Positions 28,921 through 35,759 of a stretch of 64,000 bases of DNA are shown here, piece by piece; positions within the stretch are counted from its first letter, which is position 1; the number at the start of each line of letters is the position of its first letter. The DNA is taken from the NCBI GenBank assembly GCA_001270045.2, contig DF970690.1:682373-746372 (forward strand), in the 5' to 3' direction. The notes below the pieces were generated by a model. The model worked only from the letters and a program-made list of their open reading frames with translations. It made no database searches and was not told the DNA's origin. Source of the DNA: Bacteroidales bacterium 6E. GTDB lineage: Bacteria; Bacteroidota; Bacteroidia; Bacteroidales; Prolixibacteraceae. A program made the position numbers and the translations under genes.

Positions 28921-30746
28921 ATCATTTAACCACCTACCTGAATTTGCTCAACAACTCTGCTTTGTTGTTGACACTGGTCTACCTGTTCGACTTTTCCCGG
29001 TCGTGGATCAGGATCAGAAACCTATTCTTACTCAATTTCATAAACGGGATTGGCGTCGGTATGATCGGTATGTTTATCATGTACATGAACATGCCTCTCG
29101 ACCAGGGAGTAATTATCGATTCACGGACCATCGTACTGAGTATTTCCGGAATTTTTTGGGGACCATTCCCGACCCTGGTTGCCATGCTTATGACTTCCAT
29201 ATTCAGGTATTTTCAGGGAGGTGCGGGTTTATTGGCAGGTGAATTGCTGATTCTCATGGCTGGGGCTGTGGGAATGATATGGCGAATGTTGTGCAAGAAG
29301 GAGCTTACCCGATACCGTTTTGTCGATTTTTATGTCTTGGGCTTGCTTGTACATTCATTGTGGGTCGTTATTCTGCATTTCTCGCTAAAGCGATTTGGGA
29401 TCGAAAACCTCACTCAGGTGATGATGCCCGTGTTGATCATATATCCCGTAATAACCGGATTGATTGGTACCCTCTTTGTTAGCCGGCTGGATAAGGAAAG
29501 GATCATTGAAACACTCAGAAAAAATGACGAAACTTTTTCCATCGTAGCCGACTACAATACCAACTGGGATTATTGGATGACTCCTGACGGTCAACTCAAA
29601 TATTGTTCCAGGTCATGTCTCGAAGTTTCGGGATATAGCCGTGAGGAATTTATAAATAATCCAACCCTCTTGCAGCAAATCGTTTATCATGAAGATAAAT
29701 CTCTGCTTGAAAAGCATCTTCTGATGAAGAAGCAAAGACTGAGAGATTTTCTTGATTTTCGGATTGTGCGGAAAGACGGGAACCTCATCTGGATAAATCA
29801 CTCGTGCACGCCGGTTTACGGCAATAACGGTGAATATTTGGGTCATCGTGCCAGCAACCAGGACATCACACCACGAAAACTTGCGGAACTTGAAATCGTG
29901 AAGTCAAGGGAGGAGATCGAGAAACTGCTTGAGACCACCGAAAGATCAAGGATTGCCCTGTTAAGCCTGGTTGAGGACCAGCGCTCAACCCAAAATAAAC
30001 TGGAATCGTTAAATGCAAATCTCGAAAACAAGATACTGGAAAGGACCGAACAGCTGGTTCTTGCCAATAAGGAGCTTGAAGCCTTCAGTTATTCGGTTTC
30101 GCATGATTTACGGGCTCCCATCAGGGGAATCATCGGCTTTTCCAATATCCTGATCCAGGAACATGGTGAAGCATTTGGAGAGGAAGAGCGACGGTTGTTA
30201 AACATTGTGCGCGACAGTGCCAAAAGAATGGGACAACTGATCGACGACCTTCTTGCCTTCTCACGACTGGCACGCAAGGAGGTGGAGATTTCCAAAACCG
30301 ACATGCATGAACTGGTGCATCACGTGCTGACTGAAATTACCATGCAACATGGTCCCCACCGGGCCGAAATAATTGTCGATGAACTCCATGCCGCAAACTG
30401 TGATGCGTCATTGATCAGGCAGGTATGGATCAACCTGATATCAAACGCTATCAAGTTTTCTTCAAAAAGGGAGGTGCCTTGCATAAAAATCAGATCCTGT
30501 CACCATGGAAATACAATTGAATATTCGGTCGAAGACAACGGAGCCGGATTTGATTCCAGGTACAAGGACAAACTTTTTGGGGTATTTCAAAGATTACACA
30601 GTAACAGGGAATTTGACGGGACCGGTATCGGACTTGCTAATGTGAAACGAATAGTGTCACGACACGGTGGCTATGTCAGTGCCGATGGCGAGCCGGACAA
30701 TGGAGCACGATTTTCGTTCTTTTTACCTGAAAACCTCAATCATTAA
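28917..30746 (+). CDS. LytS-type membrane sensor histidine kinase
   Basis: This protein has 609 residues. Residues ~1-190 contain several hydrophobic helices arranged as a 5TM-LYT sensor (IDSRTIVLSISGIFWGPFPT, TSIFRYFQGGAGLLAGEL), a domain known from LytS/YhcK sensors of cell-wall or membrane state. A PAS domain (~200-320) follows, then a coiled coil, HisKA with its His at ~396 (FSYSVSHDLRAPIRGIIGF) and HATPase_c (DNGAGFDSRYKDKLFGVFQR). The kinase core is closely paralogous to that of the solute-binding kinase at 19628. It is the last gene of the signalling cluster. It overlaps the preceding PAS protein by four bases, which suggests the two are made in equal amounts. Confidence 0.85.
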   Translation: MNHLTTYLNLLNNSALLLTLVYLFDFSRSWIRIRNLFLLNFINGIGVGMIGMFIMYMNMPLDQGVIIDSRTIVLSISGIFWGPFPTLVAMLMTSIFRYFQGGAGLLAGELLILMAGAVGMIWRMLCKKELTRYRFVDFYVLGLLVHSLWVVILHFSLKRFGIENLTQVMMPVLIIYPVITGLIGTLFVSRLDKERIIETLRKNDETFSIVADYNTNWDYWMTPDGQLKYCSRSCLEVSGYSREEFINNPTLLQQIVYHEDKSLLEKHLLMKKQRLRDFLDFRIVRKDGNLIWINHSCTPVYGNNGEYLGHRASNQDITPRKLAELEIVKSREEIEKLLETTERSRIALLSLVEDQRSTQNKLESLNANLENKILERTEQLVLANKELEAFSYSVSHDLRAPIRGIIGFSNILIQEHGEAFGEEERRLLNIVRDSAKRMGQLIDDLLAFSRLARKEVEISKTDMHELVHHVLTEITMQHGPHRAEIIVDELHAANCDASLIRQVWINLISNAIKFSSKREVPCIKIRSCHHGNTIEYSVEDNGAGFDSRYKDKLFGVFQRLHSNREFDGTGIGLANVKRIVSRHGGYVSADGEPDNGARFSFFLPENLNH

Positions 30747-31255
30747 TCAATCAGGCATCATAAAATCAAAATTGTCGAAAAGGTATTGCATCGTTTATGA
30801 TAATTCCATAACTTGTAACATGAAGGGGTTACATAGTGCATACCAACGTAATTGTTTCTAATGAAAAGACTGTCCCATTAATTTGGGACAGTCTTGTTTC
30901 ACGTTAACTATTCTCTACTTATGTGCGAAACATATATGGTGCATTAAAATCAATCTTTTCATTATCTGATTGCTGTGACCATTTCCTTGGAGATTTGCTA
31001 TTTATTGAGCCAAACGATAGGGAACCTTTCATAATGACATTGCCCATCCAGACCAACCACATGGAAATTTCCAGGTTTGTTGTGGTTTCCAACACCAAAT
31101 TTCCACCTTTTTCCCTTACCCTGGAAGTTTTTCTAAACAAATCGTTAAGTCTGCAACAGGCTATTGCACGGCTGAGATGGTGCTTTTACTTTTGCTCAGG
31201 ACGTTTTCGTTTACAATTAGTCAACCTTTTATTTATCAAATTAAAATCAATTATT
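30747..31255. other. intergenic stretch between signalling cluster and accessory island
   Basis: It holds the terminator at 30866-30895. From about 30919 there is AT-rich sequence with short open frames on both strands, none with a convincing start or a recognisable family. I read no gene in it. It may contain a gene remnant, and it supplies the promoter of the small gene at 31256. Confidence 0.5.
30866..30895 (+). terminator. intrinsic terminator-like hairpin after the signalling cluster
   Basis: A perfect 12-bp stem, AAGACTGTCCCA (30866-30877) with TGGGACAGTCTT (30884-30895), has a 6-base loop and is followed by GTTTC. The symmetrical stem could work in either direction. The T-run is weak. 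Confidence 0.65.
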
Positions 31256-31624
31256 ATGGAATTTCTTTCTCAAAACAACCTGGGAACCATGCTACAGGCA
31301 ATCATTGAAGATAAAAATACCGACCCGGAAAAGCGAAAATTTTCTATGGAGCTTCTCCAAATATTCAACGACCTCGTTGAAGACCAAAAAAATATGATTG
31401 CGTCATTTAAGCTGGTCGATCCTGATGACCCTGAATTGACTAAACTGGTAATGAAGAAGAGAGATGAGTTGTACTACAAAATTGCATATCAGTATTACTA
31501 TATTTTGTGTTCCATTGATCCGACAAAGCAAGAAGAATACAAAAAAGAATTCGAAATGACCGTAAAAAAATATGAAATGGAATATAGCGCGAACAGAATA
31601 CAAACGGATTTTGGCATACAATAA
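31256..31624 (+). CDS. small helical protein of unknown function
   Basis: I do not recognise this 122-residue protein. It is predicted wholly helical, rich in Lys/Glu/Tyr, has no signal peptide or membrane segment, and has a distinctive KIAYQYYYILCSIDP segment. I start it at the ATG at 31256 because the sequence upstream in the same frame (to 30923) has cysteine-rich, low-quality coding character. A terminator hairpin follows 38 bases after the stop, so it is probably a single-gene unit. It stands at the left edge of the accessory island and may or may not belong to it. Confidence 0.6.
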   Translation: MEFLSQNNLGTMLQAIIEDKNTDPEKRKFSMELLQIFNDLVEDQKNMIASFKLVDPDDPELTKLVMKKRDELYYKIAYQYYYILCSIDPTKQEEYKKEFEMTVKKYEMEYSANRIQTDFGIQ

Positions 31625-31661
31625 TGTTTTTGGTTTGGCATAATTATAGTTTAGTGAGAAG

Positions 31662-31689
31662 AACCGGGGGTAAACACTCCGGTTTTTTT
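31662..31689 (+). terminator. intrinsic terminator
   Basis: The stem AACCGG (31662-31667) pairs with CCGGTT (31679-31684). A run of seven T residues follows (31683-31689). It lies 38 bases after the small helical gene. Confidence 0.75.
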
Positions 31690-31793
31690 ATGTTTGCATG
31701 GCTTACTAACCTGTTCCAAACCTTCGCCATACCTCAATTTTTCTTTGCTTCCGACAGGGTATTTCCCCACACTTTCCATAGATATTCGATAGA

Positions 31794-31819
31794 TTTTGTG
31801 TACCTTTAAGTATACAAGC
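31794..31819 (+). promoter_or_regulatory. promoter-like element shared with the 33117 gene
   Basis: TTTTGTGTACCTTTAAG followed by TATACAAGC matches 20 of 26 positions of the element at 33053-33078. Its TACCTTTA fits the Bacteroidota -7 consensus TAnnTTTG except for the last base. It lies 35 bases upstream of the first DUF6266 gene. Confidence 0.4.
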
Positions 31820-31853
31820 ACTATTCAATAACTATATAAAATCCGAATCGGTC

Positions 31854-32462
31854 ATGACAGTATTAAAAGGAGGAAAAATGGGCTCTCTGTCGGGAGCTAT
31901 GGGAAACATTGTGTTGGTATCGTACGGCAATACCACTTATTTGAGATCAATGCCCACTTATTCAAAAAATTCGTGGACACCCAAACAGGTGCAGTCGAGA
32001 AAACGGTTTGCCATCGTCACGCAGTTTTGCATGGCCCACAAGCGCAATGTCATTGTCCCCATCTGGAACCTGCTGCCAGGGAACGCTTGTGGCTATAGCC
32101 AGTTTCTGGGCGCCAACATCAAGGCGTTCGACAGCCTGGGAAATATCAAGGATCATGGCTTGCTGCACTTCTCGGAGGGCTTCCTGGAACCACCGTCCCA
32201 TGTGGCAACAGTGAAAGAAGGTGAATTGCTGACAGTTAGCTGGACCAATGACCCGAATACGGCAGCCGCCCGACTGAAGGATGGACTCTTGTACATGGCC
32301 CTTTCCGGTGACAAGGTCAGCGGCCCATTTACAACCGGACTGACCCGCTGCATGATGGGCGGAGAATTTACGTTGCCTGATTCTTCAGCCCGTGCCCTTT
32401 ATCTCTTCTTTGCTGCACCCGACCGGAAGGCATTCTCTTCCGACCGGTACGTGACATTCTGA
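31854..32462 (+). CDS. DUF6266 family protein, copy 1
   Basis: This 202-residue protein is recognised from its N-terminal signature KMGSLSGAMGNIVLVSYGN and YLRSMPTYSKNSWTPKQVQS. It corresponds to the GFSGKVGTVVG...RS signature of DUF6266, a Bacteroidota family of unknown function often present in several copies. The N-terminal half would be a compact alpha/beta core and the C-terminal half (LLTVSWTNDPN, TTGLTRCMMGG) an Ig-like sandwich. There is no signal peptide. It is much diverged from copy 2 at 38543. It stands alone between a promoter-like element and the direct-repeat array. Family membership is fairly sure; the role is not known. Confidence 0.7.
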   Translation: MTVLKGGKMGSLSGAMGNIVLVSYGNTTYLRSMPTYSKNSWTPKQVQSRKRFAIVTQFCMAHKRNVIVPIWNLLPGNACGYSQFLGANIKAFDSLGNIKDHGLLHFSEGFLEPPSHVATVKEGELLTVSWTNDPNTAAARLKDGLLYMALSGDKVSGPFTTGLTRCMMGGEFTLPDSSARALYLFFAAPDRKAFSSDRYVTF

Positions 32463-32663
32463 TTTTGGAGCCTCGCCTGACAGACCGTTTTTATTTGGGA
32501 AATCTTACCCCTTGGCTGTTCGCATGGTGGCATAGCCCAATTCCTACAGTTCCTACGCTTCCTACAGATCCTGCATAACTTTTCAAATCACCACTACTGA
32601 TCTGGTTTGCTGACACCCCTAAAGCTTTTGGGTGAGGACATATATTTCCCTGCGTTTGTTCTG

Positions 32664-32878
32664 CATACGGACATGCGGACAAGTTTTCCTTTGCTTTTTA
32701 GATTTTTGAGTTTCATACGGACATGCGGACATGTTTTTCCTTGCTTTTTAGATTTTTTCAGTTCATACGGACATGCGGACACCTATATGCCTTCTTTTTC
32801 GTTTTTAATGATCATACGGACATGCGGACAAGATTTTCCTTGCTTTATTAGATTTTCAGTTCATACGGACATGCGGAC
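32664..32878 (+). repeat. five direct 17-bp repeats at 49-50-bp spacing (iteron-like)
   Basis: The unit CATACGGACATGCGGAC occurs exactly five times, starting at 32664, 32714, 32764, 32813 and 32862. The unit itself contains CGGAC twice. The 32-33-bp intervals are T-rich and three of them share TTTTCCTTGCTTT and TTAGATTTT, so this is a tandem minisatellite and not a CRISPR array. The regular spacing, AT-rich intervals and nearness to a primase-helicase operon suggest iterons of a replication origin or a protein-binding array. Confidence 0.85.
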
Positions 32879-32900
32879 CCCACGAAAGCTTTTCGTGGGG
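32878..32900. terminator. perfect hairpin at right edge of the repeat array
   Basis: A 10-bp stem, CCCCACGAAA (32878-32887) with TTTCGTGGGG (32891-32900), has a 3-base loop and an AAAGCTTTT core. A weaker palindrome with the same AAAGCTTTT core lies on the left of the array (32614-32634). It could be a terminator for the first DUF6266 gene or a boundary of the array. Confidence 0.5.
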
Positions 32901-33052
32901 CAACATTTTATTGCTATTATGATTATTCGACGTTTTCCCCTTCGATCCAATTTGATATGTTTACCTGAAAATCAGTTTATTGGTGTCCTAATCCGAATTT
33001 TTCATGGTCAATCTTGCATTTCATCACCTTCGGAAACCCAATGTTTATAGGG

Positions 33053-33078
33053 TTTTTTGTACATTTAGCAATACAAAC
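33053..33078 (+). promoter_or_regulatory. promoter-like element upstream of the 363-residue protein
   Basis: TTTTTTGTACATTTAGC followed by AATACAAAC is the second copy of the element at 31794. TACATTTA resembles the Bacteroidota -7 box. It lies 38 bases before the ATG at 33117, close to the spacing of the first copy from its gene. Confidence 0.4.
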
Positions 33079-33116
33079 CAATGAAATTATTTTTTAATCC
33101 AATTCAATTTTGACGT

Positions 33117-34208
33117 ATGGAGAAAAACTTATTTAAATCCTTTGACTCAATCCTTTACAATAAAAAAAGCCCTTTAACGAGAATTTATGTCAGTGATGAA
33201 GCATTCGTTGATATGATCAATCGTATAGTCATGGTTGATCCACCTTTTGAGCCCTATTACAAAATCAATTACAAACCTCCATTCAACAACAAGACGAGGT
33301 ACTACCATATGCTGATCAATCAATACACGAATCAGGCATTGCAAGATATTTACGCTTTGCTGACAAGCGACGAGATACCCGATTCCCGTATCGAGAGGCT
33401 CTATGAGCGAATTAAGGAAGAACTGTATGTACGGCTCGATCAATCTTTGAAGTATATCAATTCAATTAGTATAGCCGCTTGTGTGATTGATTCTGAAAAT
33501 GTAAAGACCTGGGCCCAATCGAATGCCGTATCAAATACCTATATATTCAGTTACCTCAGGTTGTCGTTGATCCTGACACTGGATGAAATGCATACCCATT
33601 TCAGGGATTTGGTCAATAACCGACTCTATACGGGAGGTGCGATGAAATCGATTCCTTATGTTGCTTTTGACTGGCAGAATGCCGACGCGACAAATGCCAC
33701 ATCGGAACTGGTCAGCGGATGTGATGCCATAATGGAAGTGGGGGCCTATGTATTAGCCGAATCGATTACCGAATGTGACATGGCTCGAGAGTCGGAGCCC
33801 TGCGTTGAAGCTGATGACCCTGACGTTTTTGTGCCCATATTGGACGATTTCCGCAAGCCGGACAAATGGATTGGCGCATTTAATGATATGGTGAGGTATC
33901 CTAAACGATTGGGCCGGGTGGAGATCCATCTAAACAAGGAGGGGATCATCGACAATCATTATCAATTCCGCGGGCACCATGGCCACAAAAAATTGCTCGC
34001 AGCCATCTATCACCTGATGATCGAAAAGAACTTGTTCAAGGGCGTCAACGATACCTGGGGAAAACACATCCAACCCGTCGATGTCCGACGGTTTCTCGAC
34101 TACCGCTATGGCGTGAAACTAGGCAAGCAGTTTCAAAACTCCTCATTGAGTGTCGAAGAGCGCGACGAACTGCTCGATTCGTTCGAGTGGCTCACCCAGC
34201 TTTTATGA
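33117..34208 (+). CDS. unknown protein of the accessory island
   Basis: I do not recognise the family of this 363-residue soluble protein, which has no signal peptide. Residues 1-130 are mixed and Tyr-rich (YKINYKPPFNNKTRYYHM), 130-260 are largely helical, and 290-363 look like a compact helical domain (HLMIEKNLFKG, then VRRFLDYRYGVKLGKQFQ). Similar short C-terminal domains occur in regulatory proteins of Bacteroidota mobile elements, so DNA binding is possible but unproven. It shares its upstream promoter-like element with the first DUF6266 gene and precedes the primase operon by about 330 bases, inside which lies a 14-bp inverted repeat. Confidence 0.7.
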   Translation: MEKNLFKSFDSILYNKKSPLTRIYVSDEAFVDMINRIVMVDPPFEPYYKINYKPPFNNKTRYYHMLINQYTNQALQDIYALLTSDEIPDSRIERLYERIKEELYVRLDQSLKYINSISIAACVIDSENVKTWAQSNAVSNTYIFSYLRLSLILTLDEMHTHFRDLVNNRLYTGGAMKSIPYVAFDWQNADATNATSELVSGCDAIMEVGAYVLAESITECDMARESEPCVEADDPDVFVPILDDFRKPDKWIGAFNDMVRYPKRLGRVEIHLNKEGIIDNHYQFRGHHGHKKLLAAIYHLMIEKNLFKGVNDTWGKHIQPVDVRRFLDYRYGVKLGKQFQNSSLSVEERDELLDSFEWLTQLL

Positions 34209-34209
34209 C

Positions 34210-34305
34210 GGAAATTTCCACCCAAGGCATTTTTTGACCTTCCCAAAAATTCCATCCTAGTCGCAACGTACAGTGATACAGTGTGTTCAAAGGGTGGAAT
34301 TTTCC
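34210..34305. promoter_or_regulatory. 14-bp inverted repeat upstream of the primase operon
   Basis: GGAAATTTCCACCC (34210-34223) is the reverse complement of GGGTGGAATTTTCC (34292-34305) with one mismatch; the arms are 68 bases apart. It sits in the 328-bp gap between the unknown protein and the HTH gene. It could be a paired operator or a looped RNA. Nothing else was identified in that gap. Confidence 0.45.
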
Positions 34306-34536
34306 ATGTTTTGCAATGTAAAATAGATTCCCCTACTTTATTGTCACGTTCTAAACCGATAACCTTAGCTTAATAAAAAATACATACTGATTACCACTTT
34401 GATGGCCTGTGCTGACGCATCGAAGTTGATTTTCATACCTTATAAGGCAAGGTGTGCAGCCAGGGTATTTTTAAAAAACAGACATTTTTTAAAGGAAAAA
34501 AAATTGAAGTCCTACAATGGAAAGGAGGCAACCGAC

Positions 34537-34827
34537 GTGGCAGACATGATGCAATTGCTCTTTGAACTTTCGTGTTCGGTCAGGGAATTGATGGCCCTGA
34601 TGCTGGTGATGAAACGTACCCAAACCGATACGTCGCTTCAATCGTGGATTGACGGACAACAGGTGATGGATACGCTCAAAATCAGCAAGCGCACTTTGCA
34701 GACCATGCGGTCGACAGGCGCTTTGCCTTTCACGCGACTAAACGGCAAGTGTTACTATAAAGTGACTGATCTTGAACGGCTATTGGGCAACAACTACAAC
34801 TCACCACTAAATATGAAAAAACCATGA
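34537..34827 (+). CDS. helix-turn-helix protein of the primase operon
   Basis: This protein has about 96 residues. The C-terminal part (WIDGQQVMDTLKISKRTLQT, MRSTGALPFTRLNGKCYYKV) is a MerR/excisionase-type winged helix, common in Bacteroidota mobile elements just upstream of the BT4734-type primase. The start is uncertain: a GTG at 34537 lies 8 bases after AAAGGAGG, while the ATG pair at 34546 is also possible. The open frame extends to 34399 but that part looks non-coding. The stop overlaps the next start by four bases (ATGA at 34824). It likely binds element DNA, as an excisionase-like factor or regulator. Confidence 0.75.
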   Translation: MADMMQLLFELSCSVRELMALMLVMKRTQTDTSLQSWIDGQQVMDTLKISKRTLQTMRSTGALPFTRLNGKCYYKVTDLERLLGNNYNSPLNMKKP

Positions 34828-35759
34828 TGATCGAACAAGACATCCTGAGGCGAACCAATTATGGATTATCTATCTATCGCCTCGTATTGAAAGACTTTTA
34901 CCCTATTGAAGATCCCATCCATTTTACCGATGAAGAGATCGATTTGGTCAAGAACCCTTTTAACAATCATCGAAAGACATTGAAGCTTGTCAAAGAGGAA
35001 TTGGCGTATCGGTTCTCCGACATTGAGCAACCCGAATTTGCGGGCGGTCCTTTTGAATTTGCCGCGCTGTACTACAAAATTGAAGGATTGCCATTGTACC
35101 AGTTACTCAACCACGTCATGCGGATGAATCTCGATGTCCGCTACTTCAAGGTTCACGCAGTGGCGTCTCCGCGTCCCAAACCCATTGTGGCGAACATCGT
35201 GGAGCCACCCCGGGTAGAAGTGCCACAGTTCAGCTTTTTCCGTGCCCCAATCAAGAATGTCTGGCCATTGAAGAACATCACGGTACCGGAGGCTTATGAG
35301 CTGATCAAAACCGATGCATACGCAAGGGTAACAAGTCAGCTCCGAGGGTTGGACAATCCTGAAGAGGCCAGGGCTTTCAAGGCTTCACAGTTCAGTTATG
35401 TCACGTTCTCGGGCGTGTTCAACAACCGCAAGGACAGTGCATTGTCGAGCCATTCGGGACTGGTGGCCATCGATTTCGACCATCTGGACGATGTGCAGCG
35501 TTTGAAAGAACGATTGCTGGACGAGAAGAGAATCGAGACAGCCTTGTTGTTTGTTTCCCCTTCGGGCAAAGGATTGAAGTGGATCATCAAGAAAAACAGG
35601 ACAGAAATGGGTCATACCGACTTTTTCATGGCCGTGGCGCATTATATCAGGAAAACCTACCAGATTAACATCGACCCGTCGGGCAAAGATGTCTCCCGGG
35701 CCTGTTTCCTGTCCCATGATCCCGAAGTTTTCATTCACCCTAAATATTTAACAGCATGA
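34824..35759 (+). CDS. BT4734-family primase-like protein (archaeo-eukaryotic primase fold)
   Basis: This 311-residue protein has a C-terminal half (residues ~140-311) carrying the BT4734-like N-terminal domain (also called VirE-N-like). The motifs are GLVAIDFDHLDD with metal-binding Asp 217 and 219, LLFVSPSGKGLKWIIK, and DPSGKDVSRACFLSHDP. This family is placed in the archaeo-eukaryotic primase superfamily, so DNA-dependent primer synthesis is expected. The N-terminal ~135 residues are a less conserved helical region. The start overlaps the HTH gene and the stop overlaps the DUF3987 gene (ATGA at 35756), so the three are one translationally coupled operon. In many elements the two enzymes are fused; here they are separate. 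Confidence 0.85.
   Translation: MMIEQDILRRTNYGLSIYRLVLKDFYPIEDPIHFTDEEIDLVKNPFNNHRKTLKLVKEELAYRFSDIEQPEFAGGPFEFAALYYKIEGLPLYQLLNHVMRMNLDVRYFKVHAVASPRPKPIVANIVEPPRVEVPQFSFFRAPIKNVWPLKNITVPEAYELIKTDAYARVTSQLRGLDNPEEARAFKASQFSYVTFSGVFNNRKDSALSSHSGLVAIDFDHLDDVQRLKERLLDEKRIETALLFVSPSGKGLKWIIKKNRTEMGHTDFFMAVAHYIRKTYQINIDPSGKDVSRACFLSHDPEVFIHPKYLTA

Larger units (their letters stand above)
32463..33116. other. non-coding stretch with direct-repeat array and palindromes
   Basis: A 654-bp gap. It contains short tandem TTCCTAC-like words near 32545-32570, a palindrome at 32614-32634, the five-unit repeat array, a strong hairpin at 32878-32900 and the promoter-like element at 33053. An open frame across it (32607-33050) is only the repeats read in drifting frames and is not a gene. 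Confidence 0.7.

Noticed and set aside
28895..29242. Alternative frame overlapping the start of the LytS-type kinase gene
   Set aside because: It is a shadow of the kinase gene, whose membrane-sensor translation is clearly the real one.
19628..30746. Hybrid two-component (HTCS) regulators of the PUL
   Set aside because: None has the Y_Y_Y/Reg_prop sensor repeats or an AraC output domain, and a separate ECF sigma/FecR pair sits beside the PUL.
30919..31255. N-terminal extension of the 31256 gene and an overlapping minus-strand frame
   Set aside because: The plus-strand extension is Cys-rich and unlike the mature protein. The minus frame has no recognised family and ends in non-coding sequence. 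Neither is supported.
32664..32878. Possible CRISPR array (17-bp repeats with 32-33-bp intervals)
   Set aside because: The intervals are similar to one another, the repeat is short and not palindromic, and no cas gene is nearby. It is a tandem direct-repeat array.
32607..33050. Open frame of 147 codons across the repeat array
   Set aside because: The translation is the repeat read in drifting frames (HTDMRT, IRTCGH, YGHADT); there is no start signal or protein-like composition.
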